64,000 bases of DNA, taken from DATMER01 sp963741305. GTDB lineage: Bacteria > Acidobacteriota > Thermoanaerobaculia > Multivoradales > UBA5704. Within the stretch, counting starts at the first letter, position 1, and each line of letters starts with the position of its first letter. The notes beneath the pieces are model-generated. The model saw nothing but the letters and a program-made list of their open reading frames with translations, was not told the origin of the DNA and did no database searches. Below are positions 1 to 8,801 of this stretch, in pieces. Location: assembly GCA_963741305.1 (NCBI GenBank), contig CAVUHL010000003.1:5456001-5520000 (forward strand), read 5' to 3'. The position numbers and the translations under genes are program-made.

Positions 1-857
1 GCCAGCGCCGACTCGATCTCGCCGCGCGGCACCGAGCCGCAGAGGAAGACGCGGTCCTGGAGTCCCAGGTCCGCCCGCATCTTGCGCAGTGAGGGCATGG
101 CGGGGCCGTCCCCGGCGAGAACCAGGTGGATGCCCGCCTCCCGCCACTGTGGGCTTGCCGCGGCTTCGATCATCCGCTCCAGCCCGTGCCAGGCGCGGAA
201 CCAGCCGACGAAACCGGCGACGAGCGCGTCCTCCGGGATCCCCAGGCGGCGGCGGAAGGCCTTCCCGTCGCCATTTGTCCCGAACTCGTTGCGCACGCCG
301 TTCGGCATGACCACGGCCTTGCCCGGTGGGACGCCTTCGGCTTCCAGGATGCCGGCGAGGACCCGCGTCACCGCGATGGTCACGTCCGCCTCGCTGCACA
401 GCTTCCGCTCGATGGAACGAGTGAGGCGTTTAAAAAAAAGGCCATCGTGCTCGGCCTTTTCCATGGCGAGAGGCGAGTTGACCTCCAGGACGAAGGGCAC
501 GCCGTGCCGCTTCGCCGCCATCAGGCCGGCGAACGTGTTGGCCGCGTAGCGCTCGTAGACGAAATCGGGGCGGTGCTCGCGGATGGCCTTGGACAGCCTC
601 CGGTAGGCGACGAGGTTGTAGGCGTGCTCCATCGCCTCCCTGGCGGGCAGCGGCAAGTTGCTCGCGATCCGGGAGGCGAGACCGGCGAGGCCGCGGGCGG
701 AGCCGCCGGCCTCGTCCGCTTTCGCTTCGGACCCGGCCTCGACGAGCGCCACTTCGATGACTTCGTGGCCGCGGTCACGGAAGGCGCGCTGGATCTCCGA
801 GATGTGAATACCCTGCGCGTCGCCGGCCCGGGTGCGGTGGTGGTAGAGGATCTTCAA
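1..857 (-). CDS. GT4-family glycosyltransferase, C-terminus cut by window edge
   Basis: Reading the minus strand from a TTG at 857 gives an open frame through the left edge, beginning MKILYHHRTRAGDAQGIH and continuing with a GT-B N-terminal (GT4) domain that includes a YERYAA motif and the VMPNGV segment that starts the nucleotide-sugar half. It probably transfers a sugar onto a lipid-linked intermediate at the cytoplasmic membrane. The start overlaps the stop of the upstream glycosyltransferase as TTGA (854-857). The only ribosome-binding-like sequence (GGGGGTGAGG) is supplied by the end of the palindromic repeat just upstream. About 285 codons are present; a full GT4 protein would have roughly 90-120 more. 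It lies in the polysaccharide operon. Substrate is unknown. Confidence 0.8.
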   Translation of the reverse strand, partial: MKILYHHRTRAGDAQGIHISEIQRAFRDRGHEVIEVALVEAGSEAKADEAGGSARGLAGLASRIASNLPLPAREAMEHAYNLVAYRRLSKAIREHRPDFVYERYAANTFAGLMAAKRHGVPFVLEVNSPLAMEKAEHDGLFFKRLTRSIERKLCSEADVTIAVTRVLAGILEAEGVPPGKAVVMPNGVRNEFGTNGDGKAFRRRLGIPEDALVAGFVGWFRAWHGLERMIEAAASPQWREAGIHLVLAGDGPAMPSLRKMRADLGLQDRVFLCGSVPRGEIESAL

Positions 858-2158
858 GACCTCACCCCCTGTCCCCCTCTCCCGTCCCGGGGAGAGGGGG
901 GACGTAGCTGAGGGCGCCTGGGCCAGAACAAGCCACGGCTACAGGCATGCGTCCCCCCTCTCCCCGGGACGGGAGAGGGGGACAGGGGGTGAGGTTTCAT
1001 GGCCGCCCGCACTTCCTCCATCACCTCGCGCCCCACCGCCGCCCATGTCCGAGACTCGATCCGCGTACGAATCGCCTTCCGGTCCCACTCTTTAGCGAGC
1101 GCCTCGGAGATCGCTGCCGCCAAAGCCGGCACCTCCCGCTCAGCAACAATCCCGACCCCATCAATGAGCTCGGGAACATTGCCCACCGGCGTCGCCACCA
1201 CCGGCGTACCGCAGGCCAGCGCTTCGAGCACGACGTTGGGACAGCCTTCGTGGCCGCTTGCCAGCACGAAGAGATCGGCAGCGCTGTACCAGGCGGCGAG
1301 CTCGCTCCGGCCGCGGGGACCCGCGAAGATCACCCGGTCTTCCAGGCCGAGCCGCGCAGCCAGCGAGCGCAGCTCGGATTCCATCGCTCCCTCGGCTCCC
1401 GGTCCGCCCACGATCGCGAAGCGGAGGTCCGGACGGAGACCGGCCATGGCCTCCATCACGAGATGGAAACCTTTCCGCGGAGCGAGCGTGCCGACCGAAA
1501 CGAGGAGCGGACCATCCTCGGGAAGTCCCAACGAGCGCCGCGCCTCGATGCGATCGATTGGAGCGAAGAGCTGTGGATCGATCCCGTTCTCGATCACCCG
1601 GACGTGACCGGCTCCGAGCGCCAAGGCGTCCTGCTTGAGCGATTCGGATACGGCGATCAGCCGCGCGGCTCGCTTCAAGGCGAAGCGGAGCTGCGGCCGG
1701 CGCAGGCGGTAGCGTACGAGGAGCGGGAGCATGCCGCGCAGCGTGATCAGCGCCGGGACCCGGAAGACCCGGCCGTGCAGCACCGCCGCCAGCCCCTCGG
1801 GATAGATGAAGTGGGCGTCGATCGCCTCGAAAGGAAAGGCTTTCCGCAGACGGATCAGCGCCTGCAGCGTGCTCAGGAAAAGGAAGACGCCGTCCAGGCA
1901 CTTGAGGATGCCGGGGACGGAGAGATACCGCGGATGAAGGACGCGCACTCCGTCCTGGACCTCCTCGCGGGGGACCACGGGACGGAAGCCGGGGCGCAGC
2001 CCGGACACGAAGGGGAACCAGGGCGTGGGCGCCACCACCTGGACCTCGGCATCTGGTGGCAGGCCGCGCATCCGCTCGCGCACGAAGATCCCGTGGTGCG
2101 GCTGGGCAGCGTTCGGAAAGACGGTGCTGAAGACCAGCAGCTTATAGGTTCGCGGCAC
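854..2158 (-). CDS. GT4-family glycosyltransferase with repeat-derived C-terminal tail
   Basis: 434 residues. Two Rossmann-like halves of a GT-B fold are visible: N-terminal FSTVFPNAAQPHHGIFVRER, then SVGTLAPRKGFH and the EX7E motif EGCPNVVLE near residue 310, typical of GT4 retaining transferases. The family portion ends around AAMK near residue 390. The last ~45 residues are translated entirely from a 46-bp inverted repeat and its loop (859-995), so they look like an accidental extension. It probably adds one sugar in the exopolysaccharide repeat unit. It overlaps the 3' end of the amidotransferase gene by 17 bases, as expected for one operon. Confidence 0.87.
   Translation of the reverse strand: MPRTYKLLVFSTVFPNAAQPHHGIFVRERMRGLPPDAEVQVVAPTPWFPFVSGLRPGFRPVVPREEVQDGVRVLHPRYLSVPGILKCLDGVFLFLSTLQALIRLRKAFPFEAIDAHFIYPEGLAAVLHGRVFRVPALITLRGMLPLLVRYRLRRPQLRFALKRAARLIAVSESLKQDALALGAGHVRVIENGIDPQLFAPIDRIEARRSLGLPEDGPLLVSVGTLAPRKGFHLVMEAMAGLRPDLRFAIVGGPGAEGAMESELRSLAARLGLEDRVIFAGPRGRSELAAWYSAADLFVLASGHEGCPNVVLEALACGTPVVATPVGNVPELIDGVGIVAEREVPALAAAISEALAKEWDRKAIRTRIESRTWAAVGREVMEEVRAAMKPHPLSPSPVPGRGGTHACSRGLFWPRRPQLRPPSPRDGRGGQGVRS
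859..995. repeat. Long perfect inverted repeat (REP/BIME-like), translated within a gene
   Basis: Bases 859-904 and 950-995 are perfect reverse complements (46 bp) around a 45-bp loop. Each arm also contains a smaller palindrome (CCCCTCTCCCG / CGGGGAGAGGGG). The same CCTCACCCCC...CCCTCTCCC theme recurs at 12617-12663, 13937-14107, about 17190-17275 and, in part, near 34543. The arrangement resembles two REP units in opposite orientation. It sits at the end of one glycosyltransferase gene and directly before the start of the next. Confidence 0.9.
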
Positions 2159-4040
2159 GCGGCACCTCCAGCTCGACAGGTCTCATCACCTCACGGCCCC
2201 AGACCTCCAGCATCAAGAGCGTCCAGATCGCCCAGCCAGCGTCCAGCCGGCCGGACCCGTGATCGTCGAGCAAGACTGCTACCGCCTTGCGATCGAACAG
2301 CTCGCCGGAAAGCGACCGCGGATCGAGCAGAAGGTCGCGGGACATGTCCCGCAGATCCTCCCGCAGCCAGCGGGTGACCGGCGGCACGAACCCGCGCTTG
2401 GGCCGGGACAGGATCTCCTTGGGGAGCCGCCGCTCCGACACGCGCCGCAGCAGGATCTTCGTCTGCCCCTCGTGCATCTTGAGCCGCGAGGGCACGCGTG
2501 CCGCCATCTCGATGATCCGGTGATCGAGCAGCGGGCAGCGCACTTCGAGCGCGTGGGCCATGCTCATGCGATCCACCTTGACCAGCCCGTCGTCCGCGAG
2601 CCAGGTCTTGAGGTCGAGATAGAGCGCCCTCGCGAGTGGATCCTTGGGGGCGCGGGCGAGATGCGGCTCCAGCGCAACGAACGGATCGAATTTCCGGCTG
2701 CCTCCGAGCCGCTCCCGAAGGTGCGGCGGGATGTGGCAACGGTCGCTGAAGTAGGCGCGGTCGCGATCCGCGGCCACGTTGGCCAGAAACCCGCCAAGCC
2801 GCAACGCCCTCGGCAAACGGGCGGAGCGCGGCCAGACGCGGGCAAGCGGAAGAAGGCCGCTGCGGAGACCGCTCGGCAACATTCGCCGCACCTTGTCCTC
2901 CATCAGCGCCATGCCGTACCGGCTTTTGTAGCCCGCGAACAGTTCGTCGCCACCGTCACCCGAGAGGGCCACGGTCACACGCTTCCGCGTCTCGCGCGAG
3001 ACGTACCAGGTGGGCACGGCCGAGGGATCGGCGAACGGCTCGTCGAAGTGCCAGGCGATCCGCGGCAGCACGTCCTGCAGGTCCGGCCTCACCTCGGTTG
3101 CCAGATGATTCGTGCCCAGGGCCGCGGCCACGGCGGCGGCATCCTCGCGCTCGTCCGTGGCGCGGTCCGAGAAGCCGACGGTGTGCGTGAGCACGGGCCG
3201 ATCCATTGCCTTGCTCATGAACGAAACGATGGTGCCCGAGTCGATGCCGCCCGAGAGGAACGCGCCCAGCGGCACGTCGCTCTCCAGCCTTGCGCGCACT
3301 GATTCGTCGAGCAGCTCCTCCAGCTCCGAGGTGAGCCGCTCCTCGCTTGCGTCGGAAACGTTTTCAAACGAAAGATCCCAATACCGTTCGATCCGCATCC
3401 CGCGGCTATCGCAGACCGCCAGATGTCCGGCCGGCAGCTTGGTCGCGCCGCGGAAGATGGTCCACGGCGTGGGCACGTAGCCGTAGGCGAGATAGAGGTC
3501 GAGCGCCTCGGGATCGATCTCCGAGCCTACGAGACCGGCATTGCGCAGCGACTTGAGCTCCGACGCGAAAGCCAGGCACTTGCCATCGTCCGTGAAATAG
3601 AGCGGCTTCTTCCCCACCCGGTCTCGGGCGAGGAGCATTCGCCTCTCGCGGGAGTCGGCCACGGCGAGCGCGAACATCCCCGCCAGGCGCTCCACGCAGC
3701 CAGCGCCGAGCTCCTCGTAGAGATGGACGATCACCTCCGAGTCGGAGCGGGTGGCGAAGCGGTGGCCGCGCGCCTCCAGCTCGCGGCGCAGTTCGCGATG
3801 GTTGTAGATCTCGCCGTTGCAGACCACGGCGATGGTGCGGTCCTCGTTGAAAATCGGCTGATGGCCGCCGTTTACGTCGATGATGCTCAGCCGCGCGTGC
3901 GCCAGGCCGAGAGGTCCGGAAATGTGGAAGCCCTCGTCGTCCGGGCCGCGGTGGCGCAGGGGACGGATCAGGCGCTCCAGCGTCTCGCGGCGGGAGCCGG
4001 CCATCTCCGAATACATGAACAAACCTGCAATCCCGCACAT
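2142..4040 (-). CDS. XrtA-associated amidotransferase (asparagine synthase family)
   Basis: 632 residues, starting at the MCGIAG that must follow initiator removal so that Cys2 becomes the glutaminase nucleophile; the frame is open upstream but that part overlaps the ligase gene. Residues 2-210 are a class-II glutamine amidotransferase domain (RHRGPDDEG, NGEIYNH). An ATP-pyrophosphatase synthetase domain follows, with SGGIDS at 263-268 and LSGDGGDELFAGY further on. It resembles the exosortase-A-system amidotransferase 1 group (TIGR03108), thought to amidate a sugar acid or polymer precursor. It lies between the O-glycosylation ligase gene and a GT4 gene in the same operon, which supports that assignment over free asparagine synthesis. 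Confidence 0.88.
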   Translation of the reverse strand: MCGIAGLFMYSEMAGSRRETLERLIRPLRHRGPDDEGFHISGPLGLAHARLSIIDVNGGHQPIFNEDRTIAVVCNGEIYNHRELRRELEARGHRFATRSDSEVIVHLYEELGAGCVERLAGMFALAVADSRERRMLLARDRVGKKPLYFTDDGKCLAFASELKSLRNAGLVGSEIDPEALDLYLAYGYVPTPWTIFRGATKLPAGHLAVCDSRGMRIERYWDLSFENVSDASEERLTSELEELLDESVRARLESDVPLGAFLSGGIDSGTIVSFMSKAMDRPVLTHTVGFSDRATDEREDAAAVAAALGTNHLATEVRPDLQDVLPRIAWHFDEPFADPSAVPTWYVSRETRKRVTVALSGDGGDELFAGYKSRYGMALMEDKVRRMLPSGLRSGLLPLARVWPRSARLPRALRLGGFLANVAADRDRAYFSDRCHIPPHLRERLGGSRKFDPFVALEPHLARAPKDPLARALYLDLKTWLADDGLVKVDRMSMAHALEVRCPLLDHRIIEMAARVPSRLKMHEGQTKILLRRVSERRLPKEILSRPKRGFVPPVTRWLREDLRDMSRDLLLDPRSLSGELFDRKAVAVLLDDHGSGRLDAGWAIWTLLMLEVWGREVMRPVELEVPRAANL

Positions 4041-4042
4041 CG

Positions 4043-5353
4043 TCAGACGCTCCCCATGCCCGTTGCCGGGGCGGGAGCAGGCGGCCGCTTCCACCACGGG
4101 ACGTCTTCGGCCTGCGCAGGCGCCTCGGCCGTGTGGGCCACGACCTCCAGACAGACGGTCAGCGCGATCAGCTGATAGATCACCTCCTGGTACGCGGTGT
4201 TCAGGAACATGCTCCCGGTCATGTAAGCGATGATCGAAATCTGGAGCATGCGCGCCTGGATCTCCACCCAGGGCAGGGATGTGGCCTTGCGCAGGACCTC
4301 CATACGCCAGAGCGCGGCGGCGAGCGCGCTCAGAAAGAGCATCAGGGCCGGTAAGCCCGACTCGGCGAGCACCTGGAAGTAGGCATTGTGCGCCACGCGG
4401 AAGCGGTCCATCTCCGGCGAATAGCGCCGGAACACGGCGGCCAGGTTGTTCGGCCCGACGCCGAAGACCGGGTAGTCGAGGAAGACGTACCAGGAGGTCT
4501 TCCAGGCGTTGATCCGGCCCTGCGCCGAGCCGTCCTCCTCGTAGTCGTCTATGGTCGACGCCCGGTTCAAGTACTTTTCGGTGACGGCCGCGGAGGTGAA
4601 CGCCAGGAACATGATCAACGCGGCTGCCATCAAGCCCGCGACCACGAACCGATGCTTGGAACGCCAGAGCAGCAGGGCGGACACGACGCAGAGCGTGAGC
4701 AGCCCGCCGCGCGAAAAGGTGAAGAAGATCGTAGGCACGCAGAGCACCGCCATGACCGCGGCCGTGACCCGCACCCACTTGCGCTCGTCGGTCATGGCGA
4801 TGCCCACCAGGAGCGGCAGCATCATGTTGAGCACGAGAGCGAAGCTGTTGTTGTCCGACATCATGCCACCCGGACCGTCGTTGTACTGGATACCGCCGCG
4901 CATCAGGCCCACGAGCCCGCGCTTGGCGCCGAGGAACCCGATCGAGAACGGGATCAGCAGGTAGAGCAGGCGGAAGCGGGCCTTGTCGCGCACCAGGCCG
5001 GTGGTGAGGAGGGCGATCGCGATCCCCTTCCAGTAGTGGCCGTAGACTTCCTTCGACATCTCCGGCAGCACTGCCGTCATCACGGTGAGGCTGATCCAGA
5101 GCCCGAGCAGGATCATGAGCACGGTCTGGAGCTTGAACGCGATCAACCGCTCGCGGCCGAGCGTCACCAGGATGCCTATCAGCATGGCGATCGCCACCCA
5201 CTGCGAGAGCGGCAGCCAGCGGCTCATCCCGAAGGTCATGTCCTGGGGGCGCATGTAGGCCAGCCAGGCGTAGGTCAACAGCCCGAAGTAGGGCCGGAAG
5301 ACAATGACCGGAAGCGTGGCGAAGACGATCGCCAGGACTACCATGTCACGCAC
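4043..5353 (-). CDS. Putative O-glycosylation ligase, exosortase A-associated
   Basis: 436 residues from GTG 5353, which has a GGAGGAG ribosome site seven bases upstream; an ATG at 5344 is the alternative. The N-terminus (MVVLAIVFATLPVIVFRPYFG, then AWLAYMRPQDMTFG) matches the XrtA-linked ligase family TIGR03097. About ten membrane segments are apparent, with a large periplasmic loop containing VFGVGPNN as in WaaL/Wzy O-antigen ligases. It is expected to transfer or polymerise lipid-linked glycan at the periplasmic face. It starts inside the 3' end of the upstream glycosyltransferase and ends two bases before the amidotransferase start. Confidence 0.87.
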   Translation of the reverse strand: MRDMVVLAIVFATLPVIVFRPYFGLLTYAWLAYMRPQDMTFGMSRWLPLSQWVAIAMLIGILVTLGRERLIAFKLQTVLMILLGLWISLTVMTAVLPEMSKEVYGHYWKGIAIALLTTGLVRDKARFRLLYLLIPFSIGFLGAKRGLVGLMRGGIQYNDGPGGMMSDNNSFALVLNMMLPLLVGIAMTDERKWVRVTAAVMAVLCVPTIFFTFSRGGLLTLCVVSALLLWRSKHRFVVAGLMAAALIMFLAFTSAAVTEKYLNRASTIDDYEEDGSAQGRINAWKTSWYVFLDYPVFGVGPNNLAAVFRRYSPEMDRFRVAHNAYFQVLAESGLPALMLFLSALAAALWRMEVLRKATSLPWVEIQARMLQISIIAYMTGSMFLNTAYQEVIYQLIALTVCLEVVAHTAEAPAQAEDVPWWKRPPAPAPATGMGSV

Positions 5354-6665
5354 TGCGGATCTCCTCCCTGCTCTCCTCCCTGCTCTCTTTCCTGGTTGAA
5401 ACCGGCTTGCGGACGGCGCCCACCAGGATCTCCTCGAAACGGTCCATGTTGCTCGTCCAGCGGTAGGAGAGCGACAGCCGGCGGCGCGCGTTCTCCGCCA
5501 GCTCGCCGCGCATGTGGGCATCGCCGAGCAGGCCCGCGAGGCTGTCCTCCAGCCCCTGGCCGGTCGACGCGGAGAGGAGGTCGCGGCCATGCCGGAAACC
5601 GCCTTCGGAAAGGCCCGCGAACACCCGGTCGGTGCAGACCACCGGCACGTTCATGGCCATGGCCTCCAGCACTTTGTTCTGCACCCCCTGGGCGATCCGC
5701 AGCGGGGCCACGAAAGCCCAGGCGCGGGCCAGGAACGGGCGCACGTCGCCTACCGCGCCGGTCACATGGATGCCGGCCAGCTCGCCCAGGGCGCGCACCG
5801 CCGGGGCCGGCGACCGGCCCACGATCAGGAGCTCTAGGTCGGGGAAGCGCTGGCGCAGCCGTGGAAACACGTTGCGCGAGAAATGGACCATGCCGTCCAC
5901 GTTGGCGAAGTAGTCCATCTGGCCGGTGAAGACGATCGTCGGATGCGGCGACCTGGGCAGGTCGAGCGGCCGGAAGAAGTCCAGGTCGACCCCGTTGGGG
6001 ATTGTGACCGCCTTCGCGTCAGGCGCAAACGCCTTGAGCACCTGGGCCTCGTTGCCAGTGGCGAGCACGATGCGCTCGAAGCGGTTCGCGAGGGACGCCT
6101 CGTACTTCTGGAGGCGGCGGGCCTCCAGTGCGTAGACCGGCCGCATCGGCAGCGACGCGAAGCGCGAGTACTGCGCCCACTTGGACGAGTCCACGTCCAC
6201 CATGTCGAGCACGGCCGGAGTGCCCCTCTCGATGAACGGCTCCGCGTACGGTGCCATCGAAGAGCTGTAGACGACCACCAGGTCGAAGCGCTCGTTGCGC
6301 GCCAGCTCCTCGGCCCGCTGCCGCAGCTCGGAGGAGCCGAAGAATGCGAGCGTCAGCGGCTGGGACGAGAAGACCCCGAGAGCGGCGCGCATGTAGGCGC
6401 CCGTGCGCTGGACCGGGAAGACCTCGACGCGCTCGCACATCTGCTCGAGCGCCGCCAGGTCCGGGACTTCCGAGTCCGCCAGGGTGAGGAGGTGGACATG
6501 GTGCCGCCGGGAGAGCGCCCGGACCTCGTTGAAGGCCCGGATCTTGTCTCCTTTGTCCGGCGGGTAGGGGACCCGGTGGCAGAGGTAGAGCAACCGCAGC
6601 TTCTGCGGCCGGGCCTGCGTGTTGTTCTGGAACCGGTTGACCGGTCCTGAGGAGACGGACGTCAT
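5346..6665 (-). CDS. XrtA/PEP-CTERM system glycosyltransferase (TIGR03087-like)
   Basis: 439 residues from ATG 6665, whose ATGA overlaps the stop of the upstream sugar transferase. Family hallmarks are LRLLYLCHRVPYPPDKGDKIR near residue 25, VVVYSSSMAPYAEP, MVDVDSSKW, FTGQMDYFANVDGM and the late PLRIAQGVQNKVLEAMAMNVPVV nucleotide-binding segment. This is the GT4 enzyme called sugar transferase 1 of PEP-CTERM/EpsH1 loci. It probably acts on undecaprenyl-linked sugar at the inner membrane. Upstream in-frame codons belong to the preceding gene and were excluded. Confidence 0.9.
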   Translation of the reverse strand: MTSVSSGPVNRFQNNTQARPQKLRLLYLCHRVPYPPDKGDKIRAFNEVRALSRRHHVHLLTLADSEVPDLAALEQMCERVEVFPVQRTGAYMRAALGVFSSQPLTLAFFGSSELRQRAEELARNERFDLVVVYSSSMAPYAEPFIERGTPAVLDMVDVDSSKWAQYSRFASLPMRPVYALEARRLQKYEASLANRFERIVLATGNEAQVLKAFAPDAKAVTIPNGVDLDFFRPLDLPRSPHPTIVFTGQMDYFANVDGMVHFSRNVFPRLRQRFPDLELLIVGRSPAPAVRALGELAGIHVTGAVGDVRPFLARAWAFVAPLRIAQGVQNKVLEAMAMNVPVVCTDRVFAGLSEGGFRHGRDLLSASTGQGLEDSLAGLLGDAHMRGELAENARRRLSLSYRWTSNMDRFEEILVGAVRKPVSTRKESREESREEIRSA

Positions 6666-8053
6666 CGGGCACCCCTTCCCAGGAGCACGATCCGAGCCGT
6701 GGAGAGCAGGATCGAGATGTCCAGGAACAGCGACATGTTCTTGATGTAGTAGAGGTCGTACTTGAGCTTCTCGATGGACTCTTCGAACGAAGAGGCGTAC
6801 GGCGCCTTGATCTGCGCCCATCCGGTGAGGCCGGGGCGGACCACGAGGCGCTGCCCGTAATAGGGGCTGACCTCGAGGAGCTGCTTCACGAACAGGTCCC
6901 GCTCGGGCCGTGGCCCCACCAGGCTCATGTCCCCGGTCAGGACGTTCCAGAGCTGAGGCAGCTCGTCCAGCCGTGTCGTGCGGATGAACTTGCCCACCCT
7001 GGTGACCCGCGTATCCCCCTGTGTGGCCCAGACCGGCCCGTCCTTCTCCGCGTCGGTCCGCATGGAGCGGAACTTGTAGACCACGAACGGCTGGCGCCCG
7101 CGGCCGACGCGCTCCTGCCGGAAGAAGACCGGCCCCGGGGAGTCGAGCTTGACCGCGGCCGCCACCAGCATCATGAACGGAAGAGCAAGGATCAGGCCCA
7201 CCGAGGCGGCGATGATGTCCAGCAGCCGCTTCGAGAAGAGCACGCCGCGCGACACCACGAAGCCGTCCGAGAAGATCAGCCACGACTTGCGCAGCCCCTC
7301 GACCATGATCTTGCCGGTTAGCTGCTCGTAGTAGCTCGACCCTTCCTGCACGCGGATGCCCGAGGTCTTGCACTCCAGCAACGAATCCATGCTGACCCGT
7401 CCGCGGTAGTCGAGGGCGGCGACCACGACCCGGGTCACGCCGTGCTGGCGGGCGAGCTGGCAGGCCTGCGAGGTGGTTCCGATCACCCGCGGGTTGAGCA
7501 GGCTCACGCCCTGGAGCTTGGGGTCGTCGTCGAGGAAGCCGACGACGCGGAAACCGAGGTGCTTGCGGCTGAGCGTCTCGCGAGCGATGTCGATCGCCTT
7601 CTCGTCCGTACCGACGATGAGCACGCGCTCGGCGAACTTGTCGGTGTTGAGCATCCAGCGCAGGAGCACGCGCCAGGAGGTCACCGCCACGATGGCAAAA
7701 AGGAATGCGATGAAGACGACGCCGCGCCCGGCCTGGATCGAGGGGATCAGGAAGAAGACCGCCGTCAGCGCCAGCGCGCCGAGCGTGAAGGCGCGCAGCA
7801 GCGCAACCGTGAGCTGGCGCACCGTCAGGCGCTCACCGAAATCGTAGAGCCCGTTGATGTAAAGGCTGAGCAGGCCGACAATCATGAAGGCCAGGGTCTC
7901 CTGGATCACGATCGGGATCGGCGGAGGGGCGCCCGGCCCGAGCCCCAGGCGCACCTCGGTAGCCACCGCGAACGCCGACGCAAGGAGGATCCCCTCCGCC
8001 ATCAGGGAGATGGCAGCCGGGACCGACCAGTAGCGGCTGAACAGGCGGATCAT
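6662..8053 (-). CDS. Undecaprenyl-phosphate sugar phosphotransferase (TIGR03013-like)
   Basis: 463 residues. It has four to five N-terminal membrane segments, a NAD-binding-like middle (RVLIVGTDEKAIDIARE), and the conserved bacterial sugar-transferase C-terminus: KRLLDIIAASVGLI, SPGPVFFRQERVGRGRQPF, YKFRSMRTDAE, RLDELPQLWNVLTGDMSLVGPRPE. This enzyme starts the repeat unit by moving a sugar-1-phosphate to undecaprenyl phosphate. The N-terminal MIRLFSRYW fits the PEP-CTERM-associated subgroup. A four-base overlap with the next gene suggests translational coupling. Confidence 0.92.
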   Translation of the reverse strand: MIRLFSRYWSVPAAISLMAEGILLASAFAVATEVRLGLGPGAPPPIPIVIQETLAFMIVGLLSLYINGLYDFGERLTVRQLTVALLRAFTLGALALTAVFFLIPSIQAGRGVVFIAFLFAIVAVTSWRVLLRWMLNTDKFAERVLIVGTDEKAIDIARETLSRKHLGFRVVGFLDDDPKLQGVSLLNPRVIGTTSQACQLARQHGVTRVVVAALDYRGRVSMDSLLECKTSGIRVQEGSSYYEQLTGKIMVEGLRKSWLIFSDGFVVSRGVLFSKRLLDIIAASVGLILALPFMMLVAAAVKLDSPGPVFFRQERVGRGRQPFVVYKFRSMRTDAEKDGPVWATQGDTRVTRVGKFIRTTRLDELPQLWNVLTGDMSLVGPRPERDLFVKQLLEVSPYYGQRLVVRPGLTGWAQIKAPYASSFEESIEKLKYDLYYIKNMSLFLDISILLSTARIVLLGRGAR

Positions 8054-8071
8054 GGGCTCTCTCGGCTCGTC

Positions 8072-8800
8072 TCAGTAGTACTGCCGGTAGCTCCGCTTCG
8101 ACATGCGCACGCCGTTGAGCACCAGGCCGATCGTCTTCTCCGGCCCGATCGTGGCCAGCGTCTTCTCGATGGCGCGGCGCGGGGTCTGCCCGGCGCGCAC
8201 CACGACCACGGCGCCGTCCGAGCGTGCCGCGAGGGCACGGGCGCTGGCCAGGTACGCCATGGGCGGCGAATCGATGACCACGATCTCGTAAGCCGACCGT
8301 GCCTCGGTCAGGACCTCGGACATCCGCCGGCCGGAGATCAGGTCGCCGGCCACGTCCGAGGAGCCGGAGAGGAGGAGCGACAGGCTGGTGTTCGCGACCG
8401 GCAGCACCACGTCCGAAAGCGTGGCCTCCTTCTCCAGCAGTTGCCGCAGGCCGCGGCTCACGTCCGGCTCGCCGTGCAGGTAGGTATGGAGCTGCGGCCG
8501 CCAGAGGTCCGCCTCGATCAGCAGCACCCGCCGCTCCTCGCCGCGGGTGAGGGTGAGCGCCAGGTTGAGGCTGGTGAGCGTCTTGCCCGCGGCCTCCTCC
8601 GGGCTGGTGACCGTGAGGATGTAGCCCCACGTTCCGATCGGGCTGAGCCGTTCCTCGATCTGCACGGCCAGCGTCCGGTACTGCTCCGCGGCGAACGACG
8701 GCGGATCGAGATGCAGGAAGACCGGGGCATCCTCCTTGAGCCGGACGGCGCTCTTGGGCATCGTCGTTATCTTCTCCACGCTGCGCAGCGGCAGATCCAT
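8072..8800 (-). CDS. Exopolysaccharide tyrosine autokinase (CpsD/CapB-like, TIGR03018-like)
   Basis: 242 residues. A BY-kinase P-loop ATPase is visible: Walker A TSPEEAAGKTLTS (65-77), Walker A' VLLIEADLWRP (93-102, with Glu in place of the usual first Asp) and Walker B VVIDSPP near 174. The C-terminus ends in a short tyrosine cluster, SYRQYY, the likely autophosphorylation site. It is the cytoplasmic partner of the chain-length protein encoded one base upstream, so the pair should form a split Wzc. It regulates polymer length and export. Confidence 0.9.
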   Translation of the reverse strand: MDLPLRSVEKITTMPKSAVRLKEDAPVFLHLDPPSFAAEQYRTLAVQIEERLSPIGTWGYILTVTSPEEAAGKTLTSLNLALTLTRGEERRVLLIEADLWRPQLHTYLHGEPDVSRGLRQLLEKEATLSDVVLPVANTSLSLLLSGSSDVAGDLISGRRMSEVLTEARSAYEIVVIDSPPMAYLASARALAARSDGAVVVVRAGQTPRRAIEKTLATIGPEKTIGLVLNGVRMSKRSYRQYY

Positions 8801-8801
8801 G

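Noticed and set aside
4041..5201. N-terminal extension of the XrtA amidotransferase to about 1019 codons
   Set aside because: The extension is the ligase gene in another frame; Cys2 after MCGIAG must be at the mature N-terminus.
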